A stretch of DNA of 64,000 nucleotides, taken from positions 1 through 64,000 of the forward strand of contig JBJKUR010000012.1 of the NCBI GenBank assembly GCA_045563055.1. Direction: 5' to 3'. Position 1 is the stretch's first letter. The number at the start of each line of letters is the position of its first letter. The stretch is from Methylaequor sp045563055 (GTDB lineage: Bacteria; Pseudomonadota; Alphaproteobacteria; Methylaequorales; Methylaequoraceae). Below the pieces are notes generated by a model, which saw only the letters and a list, made by a program, of their open reading frames with translations, had not been told where the DNA came from and searched no databases. A program made the translations under genes and the position numbers. This document shows, one piece after another, positions 19,249 through 28,442 of the stretch.

Positions 19249-20333
19249 CTAAGCTTAAGACTTGCCAATCCAATTAAAGCTAAAATTATTGATATTATCC
19301 AAAACCGTATTACAATTGTTGATTCTGACCAACCTTTTTGTTCAAAGTGATGATGAATTGGGGCCATTCTAAAGATTCTTTTACCCGTAAACTTGAAAGA
19401 AATTACTTGAGCAAAAACTGATAATGCTTCTAATACAAATATGCCACCAATTATTGCAAGTATAATTTCATGCTTTGTTGCTACTGCTATTGCACCTATT
19501 GTACTACCCATAGATAATGATCCAGTATCACCCATAAAAACCATGGCTGGAGGAGCATTAAACCACAAAAAACCTAAGCCTGCACCAATCAGGGAAGCAC
19601 AAATAATTACAAGCTCTCCGGAATCACTCACATAGGGGATTTTAAGGTAATCTGAATAGATAAGATTACCAGTAAAGTATGCAATAAATGCAAATGAAAG
19701 GGTAGTAATCATAATTGGTCCAATGGCTAAACCGTCGAGTCCATCTGTGAGGTTTACTGAATTAGCAGAGCCAACAATAACTATAGACGCAAATATATAA
19801 TAAAAGTTTCCTAAATCCAAAAACAAGCCCTTGGTAAATGGAATGAACACTATATTTGTGAGGTCGTTGTTGATCATCTTATTAAAAATAAAGATAAACA
19901 AAAAGCATATTAAAAATTCAATAATTAATCTGTAAGATCCTTTAATACCCTCAGAATTATTATTTTTTAACTTTTTATAATCATCAATTGCTCCTATCAG
20001 ACCAAATGAAATAGTTATGCTGAAAATTAGCCACATAATTTGACTACTTAAATCTGCCCACAAGACTATAGAAATAAATAGGGATATTAAAATTAGCATT
20101 CCACCCATGGTAGGGGTGCCAACCTTATTTATCAAATGGCTTTTTGGACCGTCTTCCCTTATAGGTTGTCCATTTTTTTGAAAACTTTTTAGTTTTTTAA
20201 TAAATCTTGGACCTAAAAGAAGAGATACAAAAAAGGCTGTAAAAAGCGCTCCACCTGCTCTGAAAGTAATGTAATTAAAAAGGTTTAAAAAATTAAAAGA
20301 TTCTACGTAGGGTATTAGAAAATAATAAAACAT
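19245..20333 (-). CDS. mraY: Phospho-N-acetylmuramoyl-pentapeptide transferase
   Basis: Integral membrane enzyme that links UDP-MurNAc-pentapeptide to undecaprenyl phosphate, forming lipid I. The 362-aa product has about ten transmembrane helices. Catalytic and diagnostic loops are present: QPIREDGPKSHLINKVGTPT near 56-75, the metal-binding IDDYKKL near 115-121, SVNLTDGLDGLAIGP near 192-206, FMGDTGSLSMG near 268-278, and PIHHHFEQKGW near 324-334. It starts one base after the murF stop and overlaps murD by four bases. Confidence 0.96.
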   Translation of the reverse strand: MFYYFLIPYVESFNFLNLFNYITFRAGGALFTAFFVSLLLGPRFIKKLKSFQKNGQPIREDGPKSHLINKVGTPTMGGMLILISLFISIVLWADLSSQIMWLIFSITISFGLIGAIDDYKKLKNNNSEGIKGSYRLIIEFLICFLFIFIFNKMINNDLTNIVFIPFTKGLFLDLGNFYYIFASIVIVGSANSVNLTDGLDGLAIGPIMITTLSFAFIAYFTGNLIYSDYLKIPYVSDSGELVIICASLIGAGLGFLWFNAPPAMVFMGDTGSLSMGSTIGAIAVATKHEIILAIIGGIFVLEALSVFAQVISFKFTGKRIFRMAPIHHHFEQKGWSESTIVIRFWIISIILALIGLASLKLR

Positions 20334-20334
20334 A

Positions 20335-21720
20335 TCAACTTACATTAATTAAATTATTTGAAATTATATGTAAGTTTGTTGAATTTGAACCTTTAAGCAT
20401 TATTACATCTTTATCTTTTATGATCTTTGTTAATTTATTCCATACTTGATGATAAACATCATAATGAAATTTTTCGAAATTATTAGGTAAATTATCAAAA
20501 ATTAGTTTTGCCAATTTCCCTAAGGTAATTATGATGTCAGGTTTATTTTTCACTATTATTTCTGAAATTGCAATATGCATTTTTTTTGATGATTTTCCTA
20601 ATTCCAGCATATCTCCAATCACACATATTTTTCTTGAATGTGGTAAATAGTAATTCTTTAAATTTTTTATAGCATGTGATAGAGACTCTGGGTTTGAATT
20701 ATATGAATCATCTATAATCACAATTTTTTTTCCTTGAAATACTTTTTTTATTATTTTTCCTCGACCATTTATTGGGGATAATAATTGAGTATTCCTGATA
20801 CAAGAATCCATATTAAATTTCAATATTTTTGCTAACCCTAAAATAATACCTGCATGCTGTGCCCAACTTTCAAAATAGATTTTATTTTTTACTCTAATTT
20901 CTTCTCCAAATATTTTTATTATCCAATTATTTTTTTTTCTTGTTTTGGATATTTGTATGTCACATTCATCAGATTTGCCAAATGAATAAACTTTTTCTGT
21001 TTTTTTAGAAGCTTTCTTTAATAAATATTGGAAGTATTCTGATTCCCTTGGAATAATTGCAATTGATTTTTTATCAAGATAACTTAGTATCTGTGATTTT
21101 TCTTCAGCAATATCTTTAAATTTCAAAAAATTTCCTGAATGAGCTGTTCCAATATTGGTGATTACAGATATTGATGGTTTTGCTATCTCTGATAGGTTTT
21201 TTATTTCACCCTTAGAATTCATCCCTAACTCTAAAATACATAATTCAGTTTGTTTTGGCATATTAATTAATGTTAATGGCAATCCAATTTCGTTATTATA
21301 ATTTCCAAATGTACAGTAAGATTTTTTAAATTCTTTGAATATTTGGTAACTCCATTCTTTCAAAGTGGTTTTGCCGCAACTTCCAGTGATTCCAACCATA
21401 ATTAACTTTTTATTTCTCATCCTTGAATATGTCGCAAGTTTTTTTAATGTTTGATTTGAATTCTTTACCTCAATAAGTTTTTTTTCTTTTAAAAATCTTT
21501 TTTTTTCTTTCTTCTCAATTATTGATGCGTAAGCACCTTTTTCTAAAGCTTGCTCAATAAAGTCATGTCCGTTAAATTTTAAACCTTTTATTGGGATAAA
21601 CAAATCGCCTTTTTTCACTGTTCGAGAATCAATTGAAATTCTTTGAAATGTAAGGTTTTCATCAATTGAATTTTTTATTTCCAGAGCTGCACAGATTTCT
21701 TCTATTTTCCAAAGACTCAT
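20335..21720 (-). CDS. murF: UDP-MurNAc-tripeptide--D-alanyl-D-alanine ligase
   Basis: Adds D-Ala-D-Ala to the UDP-MurNAc tripeptide, completing the cytoplasmic precursor. The 461-aa protein carries SIDSRTVKKGDLFIPIKG near 29-46, the P-loop GITGSCGKTTLKEW near 110-123, NYNNEIGLPLTLIN near 140-153, ELGMNSKGEI near 164-173, and VIDDSYNSNPES near 334-345. The ATG overlaps the murE stop by four bases. Substrate is supplied by the ddl product of the same cluster. Confidence 0.95.
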   Translation of the reverse strand: MSLWKIEEICAALEIKNSIDENLTFQRISIDSRTVKKGDLFIPIKGLKFNGHDFIEQALEKGAYASIIEKKEKKRFLKEKKLIEVKNSNQTLKKLATYSRMRNKKLIMVGITGSCGKTTLKEWSYQIFKEFKKSYCTFGNYNNEIGLPLTLINMPKQTELCILELGMNSKGEIKNLSEIAKPSISVITNIGTAHSGNFLKFKDIAEEKSQILSYLDKKSIAIIPRESEYFQYLLKKASKKTEKVYSFGKSDECDIQISKTRKKNNWIIKIFGEEIRVKNKIYFESWAQHAGIILGLAKILKFNMDSCIRNTQLLSPINGRGKIIKKVFQGKKIVIIDDSYNSNPESLSHAIKNLKNYYLPHSRKICVIGDMLELGKSSKKMHIAISEIIVKNKPDIIITLGKLAKLIFDNLPNNFEKFHYDVYHQVWNKLTKIIKDKDVIMLKGSNSTNLHIISNNLINVS

Positions 21721-23201
21721 TTTTTTAAAAACCTCTTTGCTGTGCTCTCATCACTAAATTTTTTTCTCTCACCATTTATTATTTGATAATTTTCATGACC
21801 CTTTCCTGCTATTAACAAGATATCTTGTTTAGAAAGTAATTTTATTGCACTTGAAATTGCTTTTGATCTATTTCCAATGATTCTTATTTTTTCTAACTCT
21901 AACTCTTTTAAACCTATTATCATATCGTTTCTAATCTTTTCAGGGCTTTCAAACCTTGGGTTGTCATCTGTAATGAAAATTAAGTCAGAAAATTTTAGGG
22001 CCACATTTGTCATAATTTTTCTTTTTTCTTGATCCCTATCTCCTCCGCATCCAAAAACTAGAATTAGTTTTCTCTTAGTTATTTTCCTAAGAGAAGAAAG
22101 TACTTGTGATAAAGCATCTGGAGTATGTGCATAATCAATATACACTCTTTTTTGTTCTTTATCATAAATTTTTTCAATTCTGCCTTTTGGATTATGTAAA
22201 TCATTAAGTATTCTAAAATTTTTCGATTTTAGATCTTTATTAAAAACCATGACGAGCGAACATAATCTGTTATAAATTTCAAATTCACTAATACAATTTA
22301 GGTTAGTTGAAATAATTTCTCCCTTAAATATTACCTGTAAAATCAATTTCTCTTTAATTCTTTTAATACTTTTAATCTTGAGAAAATTAGCTTTTTTTCC
22401 ATAATCAAGAACTCTTAGATTATGACTATTACAAATATTTATAAAATATTTTGAATATTTTGTGTCAGTATTAATTACTGCCAAACTGTTTTTGTGAGTG
22501 TGATTTAAAAATAATAAAGATTTTGAAAATTTATAATTTCTTATAGACTTGTGATAGTCTAAGTGATCATTTGAGAGGTTCGTGAAGGCAACAACATTGA
22601 ATTTCTCTGGACTTAATCTCTTTTGATCAAGTCCAATGCTTGAGGCCTCAAAAATAACATTTCTGCATCCACTTTTGTCGAGTTTATTTAATACTTTATG
22701 AAAATTTACTACGTCTGGAGTAGTTAAGTTAAGATCTGGATTTATTGATATTTTCTTCTTATACTTGACTCCTAATGTTCCAATTAATGCAGAATTAATT
22801 CTTAAATATTCCCAGATTTGCAAAACATATTCTGCAACACTACTTTTTCCATTAGTACCTGTGACTGCAAATTTTTTCTCTATATTATTTGGAAATATTA
22901 TTGAACAAATCTTACTAATAAAAAACCTCACATCATTAACTTTAATAAAAATTATATTTCCACTCTTTTTGAAATTCCTATCTACGAATGAATTTTTTGA
23001 TATTACGACCACTAGATTCTTAATGTGCTGTAAATCAGCTACAAAGTCCTCACCATTTTGTTTATTACCTTTTATTGCTCCAAAAATATAATTGTCTTTT
23101 ACAGACTTTGAGTGAATAGAAAGACCTTTGATATTAAAATCTAAATTTTCTGAAACTTCCATTTTAAAGTCACAGGCTTTTAGAATCTTATTTAATTTCA
23201 T
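21717..23201 (-). CDS. murE: UDP-MurNAc-L-Ala-D-Glu--meso-diaminopimelate ligase
   Basis: Adds the third stem-peptide residue to the peptidoglycan precursor. The 494-aa protein has IKGLSIHSKSVKDNYIFGAI near 24-43, the P-loop AVTGTNGKSSVAEYV near 112-126 (Ser where most family members have Thr in GKT/S), TTPDVVNFHKVL, FTNLSNDHLDYHKS near 207-220 and YIDYAHTPDAL near 352-362. The specificity signature DDNPRFESPEKIRNDM near 410-425 has the DNPR motif of the meso-DAP-adding type. The start overlaps the end of ftsI by 14 bases. Confidence 0.95.
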   Translation of the reverse strand: MKLNKILKACDFKMEVSENLDFNIKGLSIHSKSVKDNYIFGAIKGNKQNGEDFVADLQHIKNLVVVISKNSFVDRNFKKSGNIIFIKVNDVRFFISKICSIIFPNNIEKKFAVTGTNGKSSVAEYVLQIWEYLRINSALIGTLGVKYKKKISINPDLNLTTPDVVNFHKVLNKLDKSGCRNVIFEASSIGLDQKRLSPEKFNVVAFTNLSNDHLDYHKSIRNYKFSKSLLFLNHTHKNSLAVINTDTKYSKYFINICNSHNLRVLDYGKKANFLKIKSIKRIKEKLILQVIFKGEIISTNLNCISEFEIYNRLCSLVMVFNKDLKSKNFRILNDLHNPKGRIEKIYDKEQKRVYIDYAHTPDALSQVLSSLRKITKRKLILVFGCGGDRDQEKRKIMTNVALKFSDLIFITDDNPRFESPEKIRNDMIIGLKELELEKIRIIGNRSKAISSAIKLLSKQDILLIAGKGHENYQIINGERKKFSDESTAKRFLKK

Positions 23202-24876
23202 TTTTAACGCTTTTTATATATTTATTATGATAAATAATTGGGGAAATTTTTTTTACAATTCTGGAGAATGTTGGAGCTGCCGTATTTCCTCCAGTGTTGT
23301 CAAATTTTCCATAAATATTTCTTTTGGGTTCATCAAATAAGACAAATGTTAGATAATTTGGTTGTTCGGCTGGAAATACTCCTATAAATGATGTTATGAC
23401 TTTATTTTCTGAATAATTTCCAAGTTCAACTTTTTTTGAAGTCCCGGTTTTCCCCCCAACTGATATTCCGTCAACTAATGCTAGCTTTCCAGTTCCTTTA
23501 TTGACAATTTTTGTGATTAGCTTATTTATTTTTATTGAGGTGTCTGAAGACAATATTTTATCTGTTTTTTCAATTATATTTGATGAAATTATTTTAGGTT
23601 TGATTTTATATCCACCATTAACCAAAGTTGAAAATGCAGTTACCAAACTGATAGGAGAAACAGAAATACCATAACCATAACTAATAAATTTTGAGTGAGC
23701 TTCCCAATTTTCAGGCAATTTATTAGAAACAACATTTAAACCTTCAATTTCAAGTTTCTGAGTTAACCCAATCTTATTAAAAAATAATTCTTGTGATTCA
23801 AAACCTATGGATTCTAAAATCTTTACACTGCCAACATTTGAAGATTTAGTAAATATTTCATCAAAATTAAGACTTTCTTTTTTAATGTGTTTGTCAGATA
23901 TATTTTTAATATTGTTAATTTGATATCCATTAGAAATATCAAACGACTCATTTAAAATATTTAAATTCAATTCGTATGCCATTGCAGCATTAAATATTTT
24001 TAAAGTTGAACCCATTTCGTATCTTGCTTCCGTTGCTAGATTATTCTCACTATTAGGTAGAATCTCATTAGGATAGTTAGGGTTAAAATCAGGGAGAGAA
24101 ACAATAGAGTGTATTTCTCCACTATGAACATCCATAACAATAGCTAATGCAGACTTTGCCTCGTAAAATTCTATGCTTTTTGATAATTCGTCTCTAACAA
24201 TATTTTGAATTCTAAGGTCAAGTGTTAATTTAATATCATGCCCTTTTTTTAAATATTCATCAAAATTTTTTTCCAACTTACTACTCAAATTTTCAGTTTT
24301 TAGACCTGTTAAATGAGAAAAAATATTATGCTGTGGATAAACTCTTTTATTAGATTTATGAAGTTTTATTGCTGGATCTCCCAGCATTTTAATTTTATTA
24401 AGATTTGATAATGAAATATCTCTAACAACTAAATGATATTGATTTTTATTAAATATTCTTTCAAAAAAGTATGGGTCTTTTTCAATAAATATTTGTTTTA
24501 AATCTTTTTTTAGTTTTTTTCGGTCTAACGAACTTTTAGGATCTAAATAAAAATCTTTAGTCTCCAACGAAGTGGCTACTATTTCATTGTGCTTATCTAA
24601 AATCTTACCTCTTTTCTTCCTAATCTCAGAAAGATTTGAGTTTTGTTTGCCGTCGTTATTAAATGATGTGTTTATTAAATTAAAAGAAATAAATAATATA
24701 AATGAAGTTGTTATTAAAAACACCAACAGATTAAATGTTTTAGCAAACTTTACATTTTTTTCTTTATTAGCATTAATTAAAATATCATTTTTATCATTAA
24801 ATTGTAATTTGCGAGACCCGGTAAACTGCTTGTTAGGTTTTACATTATCGTATGTGATATTTTCACTTTCAGGCAT
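23188..24876 (-). CDS. ftsI: Septal peptidoglycan transpeptidase FtsI (PBP3)
   Basis: A class B penicillin-binding protein that cross-links septal peptidoglycan together with FtsW. The 562-aa protein has a cytoplasmic N-terminus, one transmembrane helix at about 48-70, and a dimerisation domain with RGKILDKHNEIVATS. The transpeptidase motifs follow in order: STLK (active-site Ser, near 289), SSN near 342, and KTGTSKK near 477. It starts directly after the ftsL stop and overlaps murE by 14 bases, the normal order ftsL-ftsI-murE. A second class B PBP begins at 63404, next to mreBCD, so the septal and elongation enzymes are separate. Confidence 0.95.
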   Translation of the reverse strand: MPESENITYDNVKPNKQFTGSRKLQFNDKNDILINANKEKNVKFAKTFNLLVFLITTSFILFISFNLINTSFNNDGKQNSNLSEIRKKRGKILDKHNEIVATSLETKDFYLDPKSSLDRKKLKKDLKQIFIEKDPYFFERIFNKNQYHLVVRDISLSNLNKIKMLGDPAIKLHKSNKRVYPQHNIFSHLTGLKTENLSSKLEKNFDEYLKKGHDIKLTLDLRIQNIVRDELSKSIEFYEAKSALAIVMDVHSGEIHSIVSLPDFNPNYPNEILPNSENNLATEARYEMGSTLKIFNAAMAYELNLNILNESFDISNGYQINNIKNISDKHIKKESLNFDEIFTKSSNVGSVKILESIGFESQELFFNKIGLTQKLEIEGLNVVSNKLPENWEAHSKFISYGYGISVSPISLVTAFSTLVNGGYKIKPKIISSNIIEKTDKILSSDTSIKINKLITKIVNKGTGKLALVDGISVGGKTGTSKKVELGNYSENKVITSFIGVFPAEQPNYLTFVLFDEPKRNIYGKFDNTGGNTAAPTFSRIVKKISPIIYHNKYIKSVKNEIK

Positions 24877-25128
24877 TTACTCTATTCTCTTTATTATGTC
24901 TGATTGCAGAATAGGTGACAATTGAAAATTTTCTTCATTAATTTTTTTTAATTGCTGTGGCCTTGTCGAATACGAGATATCTGCTTGTTTCTTTTCTATT
25001 TTCTCATGCACCTCATTTATTTGAGATTTTATTATCTTCAATTTTCCTTCTTGATTGGCTACAATCAATTTTATGGATATTGTCAAGAGAATCGCTCCAA
25101 ATATTATTAAAAAACTTAAAAACTTCAT
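24877..25128 (-). CDS. ftsL: FtsL-like small divisome protein
   Basis: A bitopic membrane protein expected to form the FtsQLB subcomplex that activates FtsWI. The 83-aa product has one hydrophobic helix at about 4-23 followed by a Lys/Glu-rich coiled coil (LKIIKSQINEVHEKIEKKQA near 30-49) and a short C-terminal segment. FtsL sequences are barely conserved. The assignment rests on size, topology and the invariant position between rsmH and ftsI. The ATG overlaps the rsmH stop by four bases. Confidence 0.85.
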   Translation of the reverse strand: MKFLSFLIIFGAILLTISIKLIVANQEGKLKIIKSQINEVHEKIEKKQADISYSTRPQQLKKINEENFQLSPILQSDIIKRIE

Positions 25129-26021
25129 ATCTTTTCAGCAACCCTTAATTTAGCTGACCTAGAGCTTGGGTTTTCTTTGATTTCTTGAGAAGACGGAGTC
25201 ACGGGCTTTTTGGTAATCAATTTTAACCCATACTTTTGAGAGTTATCTTTCTTTTGATTAGTCCTAAAAAAATTTTTAATTATCTTATCTTCAAGAGAAT
25301 GAAATGCTAAAATTACAATTCTAGAGTTAGAGTTTAATATTCTCATGCTTAATTCTAGAATTTTTTCCAGTTCATCCAGCTCATCATTAACAAATATTCG
25401 CAACGCTTGGAAAACACGAGTGCTTGGATTTTTAAATTTACTTTTATTAATTTTTGAAATAATTTCTGAAAGTATTTTTGTAGTATTTATTCTTTTTCTT
25501 TCTCTAAACTTTATAATTGATCTTGCAATTCTTCTGGAGTTTCTTTCTTCTCCATAGTAGAAAAAAATATTGGCTAATTCCTTTTCACTGTATTCGTTTA
25601 TAACTATTTCAGCGGTAAGGTTGGTTTTATGTTGATCCATTCTCATGTCAAGAGGACCGTCGTTTGAAAAAGAAAAACCACGCATTGGATTTTTTAATTG
25701 AGTATTTGATATTCCTAGGTCAATTACTATACCGTCAAAAAAACTTACACCTTTCTTGGATAAAACGCTTTCCAAGGTACTAAACTTTTCGTTTTCAAAG
25801 TTAAATCTAGATCCATATTTCTTTTTCAAAACATCTGCAAATCCTATCGATTCCTTGTCTCTATCCAATGCAAAAACATTGCAGTTTGATTCCTCTAATA
25901 TTTTTTTTGAGTAACCACCTTGACCAAATGTACAATCTAAAAGATTTTTTTTTTTTTTTAAATTAAGAAAAGAAACAACCTCGTTTACCATTACAGGTAC
26001 ATGCGATAAATCGCTATTCAT
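25125..26021 (-). CDS. rsmH: 16S rRNA (cytosine-1402-N4)-methyltransferase
   Basis: Methylates N4 of C1402 in the ribosomal decoding centre; the gene is also called mraW. The 298-aa protein opens with HVPVMVNEVVSFL, carries the SAM loop LLDCTFGQGGYSKKIL near 27-42, IVIDLGISNTQL near 94-105, RGFSFSNDGPLDMRMDQ near 110-126, and the C-terminal LAFHSLEDKIIKNFF near 235-249. In most genomes it directly follows mraZ. Here ftsZ is inserted between the two, ending one base before the rsmH start. Confidence 0.95.
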   Translation of the reverse strand: MNSDLSHVPVMVNEVVSFLNLKKKKNLLDCTFGQGGYSKKILEESNCNVFALDRDKESIGFADVLKKKYGSRFNFENEKFSTLESVLSKKGVSFFDGIVIDLGISNTQLKNPMRGFSFSNDGPLDMRMDQHKTNLTAEIVINEYSEKELANIFFYYGEERNSRRIARSIIKFRERKRINTTKILSEIISKINKSKFKNPSTRVFQALRIFVNDELDELEKILELSMRILNSNSRIVILAFHSLEDKIIKNFFRTNQKKDNSQKYGLKLITKKPVTPSSQEIKENPSSRSAKLRVAEKI

Positions 26022-26022
26022 A

Positions 26023-27525
26023 TTAGTTAGCTTGTCTTCTTAAGAAGGCAGGTATTTGAAGTAGATCTTCATTAACTTCACTTGTTTGATCACTAGTTTC
26101 ATCATCTATTGAGTTAGACAGATGAGTTTCTTGAGCAGCTCTAAAACTCTCATCTTCTATAACAATCTTATCTTCTTTATTGTTATTTATATCTGATATT
26201 TCCTGAATTTCGTTAAGAAATATTTTTTTACTTTCTACTTCCTGTTCAGTAGTATTAGATTGATTATCTTTATTTCCATAGCTTTTTTCTTTGTCTTTTA
26301 GTCCAAAAATCCTTCCGAAAAGAGATTTTTTTACAGTTTTATTATTTTCTGGATGTTGATCTTTGAGTATTTTGTCTTCTTCTAAAAGATTGGCCTCAGA
26401 ACTAGTTTTTAATGGTTGACGTAAATCTACAAGGAAACTTGGTTGATCCTCGTTTGTCTTTAACTCATTCTGAGTTGAAGATAAATTTTGATTGCCTTCA
26501 TCGGGTTGAATGACGGTTGATATTCTCTCATTATTTATAATATTCTGATGGTAATTTTCAGAATCTATCCCTGTCGAAATGACAGAAATTTTAAACTTCC
26601 CATTATAACTATCATCTTTTTGCAGGCCCCAAATAATATTTGCATTTTCATCTGCTTCTTCTCTAATTTTATTATTTGCTAAGTCAATATCTTGTAATGT
26701 AGTGTCATTACCGCAAGTAATATTTATTAGTACTCCCTTAGCTCCAGACATTGAATTATTTTCAAGTAGAGGGTTGGAAATAGCTTTTTCAGTTGCTTCA
26801 TTAACCCTATCTTCTCCTTCAGATATTCCTGTGCCAAGGTGTACTTTTCCAGTTTCACTCATCACACTTTTAACATCAGCAAAGTCATGGTTCATTATTC
26901 CAGGTTTGACCATTAAATCTATTATGCTGCTAACACCGTCTATTAAAACATCATTTGCTAATTGCAATGAATCAGTTACTGGGGTGTCAGGTTTTGCAAC
27001 GGCAAATATATTCTGGTTTGGTATCACTATTAGATTGTCAACAAATTTTTGTAGTTCTGTTACACCTTTCTCTGCTTTTTCAATTTTCCTTTTTCCTTCC
27101 ATTTGGAATGGTTTTGTAACAACACCCACTGTTAAAATATTTTTTTCTTTAGCAATCTTAGCTATAACTGGTGTGGCACCTGTACCTGTTCCTCCTCCCA
27201 TGCCAGCAGTCAGGAAAACCATATTTGCATTTTCAATGTATTCTTCAATTTCTTCTAAGACTTCTTCTGCCGCCTTTTTGCCCATATCTGGGTCTCCACC
27301 AGCACCTAAACCTTGAGTACAAGAGGGACCTAATTGTAGAGTTTTTTCAACTTTGGAATGTTTTAATTGCTGACTGTCGGTATTAACGTTTAAGAAGTCT
27401 ACACCTTCGATTCCTGAGTTAATCATACTGTTAATAATATTACCGCCTGTTCCGCCTATCCCTATTACTAAGATTCTAGGCGAGAGATTATTACTTTGAG
27501 AGGGCATTTTTAGATGAAGGGTCAT
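26023..27525 (-). CDS. ftsZ: Cell-division GTPase FtsZ (displaced to the head of the dcw cluster)
   Basis: The tubulin-like GTPase that forms the Z ring. The 500-aa product has GIGGTGGNII near 22-31, the GTP signature AGMGGGTGTGA at 107-117, and the T7 catalytic loop near 209-222. The two T7 acidic residues are present (D214, D217), but the loop reads NHDFAD where the usual form is NLDFAD. A long acidic Ser/Glu/Asn-rich linker of about 150 residues follows, then the conserved tail IPAFLRRQAN that binds FtsA and other partners. The ATG has a good GGAG Shine-Dalgarno sequence at the right spacing and lies 11 bases after mraZ. In the usual order ftsZ follows ftsA; here it sits between mraZ and rsmH, so MraZ may control it directly. 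Confidence 0.97.
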   Translation of the reverse strand: MTLHLKMPSQSNNLSPRILVIGIGGTGGNIINSMINSGIEGVDFLNVNTDSQQLKHSKVEKTLQLGPSCTQGLGAGGDPDMGKKAAEEVLEEIEEYIENANMVFLTAGMGGGTGTGATPVIAKIAKEKNILTVGVVTKPFQMEGKRKIEKAEKGVTELQKFVDNLIVIPNQNIFAVAKPDTPVTDSLQLANDVLIDGVSSIIDLMVKPGIMNHDFADVKSVMSETGKVHLGTGISEGEDRVNEATEKAISNPLLENNSMSGAKGVLINITCGNDTTLQDIDLANNKIREEADENANIIWGLQKDDSYNGKFKISVISTGIDSENYHQNIINNERISTVIQPDEGNQNLSSTQNELKTNEDQPSFLVDLRQPLKTSSEANLLEEDKILKDQHPENNKTVKKSLFGRIFGLKDKEKSYGNKDNQSNTTEQEVESKKIFLNEIQEISDINNNKEDKIVIEDESFRAAQETHLSNSIDDETSDQTSEVNEDLLQIPAFLRRQAN

Positions 27526-27536
27526 ATTGTCTCCTT

Positions 27537-27995
27537 TTAATATCCTTTAGGAATTGGTTTAAGTCTTGGGTTGAGGTTGTTTTTATTGGCTATTTTAATT
27601 GTCTCCTGTTTTTTCTTGTCATAGCATTTCGGATTCCACATTTGAAAAGTTGGCCCTAATCCCACAAACAAAACTTCATTTTTAATTTCAGCATGTTTTA
27701 TTAAATTTTTTGGTAAAATAATCCTGCCTTCCTTATCAAATGCAAGTTTTTCTGCTTCTCCAAAATATAATGAAATAAGGTCAAACTCATCTTGAGTATA
27801 ATTTTCACTTCTATCTAAACTTTCTGATATGTTTTCCATTCTATCAATACCACAGGCATCAATTGATTTATTATTATAAGAGGGAAAGGCTATAAGACCA
27901 TTAAATGTTTGCTTGCTGAGATTGCTTCTAAAAGAAGATGGAACAGAAACTCTGCATTTAGCATCCATTTTATTTATAGTTGTAGACAAAAACAT
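27537..27995 (-). CDS. mraZ: Transcriptional regulator MraZ
   Basis: A DNA-binding ring-forming protein that represses its own dcw operon in E. coli. The 152-aa product contains two SpoVT/AbrB-like repeats: the first near 6-50 (INKMDAKCRVSVPSSFR) and the second near 78-125 (EAEKLAFDKEGRIILPKNLI). It is the first gene of the minus-strand cluster, 84 bases from the 3' end of rnpB. Three 10-bp-phased TGGGA-like repeats lie just upstream, which predicts autoregulation. The gene order mraZ-ftsZ is unusual and would give MraZ close control of ftsZ. Confidence 0.94.
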   Translation of the reverse strand: MFLSTTINKMDAKCRVSVPSSFRSNLSKQTFNGLIAFPSYNNKSIDACGIDRMENISESLDRSENYTQDEFDLISLYFGEAEKLAFDKEGRIILPKNLIKHAEIKNEVLFVGLGPTFQMWNPKCYDKKKQETIKIANKNNLNPRLKPIPKGY

Positions 27996-28014
27996 AAATC
28001 AAATTACCCCTATA

Positions 28015-28039
28015 TGGGATATTATGGGATTTTATGGAA
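28015..28039 (-). promoter_or_regulatory. Predicted MraZ box (three direct repeats)
   Basis: TGGGA (28015), TGGGA (28025) and TGGAA (28035) occur with an exact 10-base period on the plus strand, ending 20 bases upstream of the mraZ start codon. MraZ is known to bind TGGGN direct repeats separated by five bases in the dcw promoter. The repeats here read on the strand opposite to mraZ transcription. Functional assignment is inference from the motif and its position. Confidence 0.65.
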
Positions 28040-28078
28040 TTTACAACCACTTTTCAACAAAAAAATTATACAATTATA

Positions 28079-28411
28079 CTAGATGGTCTGTAAGCCGGAT
28101 TCTGTACCTAAAAAGGTTGTGACTATTAATCTTGAATTGCTGTTACCAACAATCTCTAGCGTCCCACCAAACCATTGTGCAGAGCCACACTTATTAGGCT
28201 ATCTTGGACTTGCTCCCAAAGGGGTTTACAATGCCATTTTTGTTGCCAAAAACGCGGTGAGCTCTTACCCCACCATTTCAACCTTACCTTAAAAGGCGGT
28301 ATATTTTCTGTTGCACTTTCCCTGAGGTTGCCCTCGCCGGGAATTACCCGGCTTTGGTGCTCTGATGAGTCCGGACTTTCCTCCTTAAAAGGCAGTCACA
28401 CAACCATCTAG
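28079..28411 (-). ncRNA. rnpB: RNase P RNA (bacterial type A)
   Basis: The catalytic RNA that matures the 5' ends of tRNAs. The RNA runs from 28411 down to 28079, about 333 nt. Its two ends pair perfectly over nine bases to form helix P1 (CTAGATGGT with ACCATCTAG). The universally conserved block GGAGGAAAGTCCGGAC maps to 28369-28384 near the 5' end. The conserved 3' segment CAGAATCCGGCTTACAGACC lies next to the end, as expected. Exact mature ends are inferred from P1. It lies between the dcw cluster (same strand, downstream) and an interrupted amidase gene. Confidence 0.95.
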
Positions 28412-28442
28412 TAATTCAATTAAATATCCAAATGATAATAAT

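Noticed and set aside
26702..27316. 204-codon plus-strand frame opposite ftsZ
   Set aside because: Long antisense frame created by the codon pattern of the conserved FtsZ GTPase domain; no independent signals.
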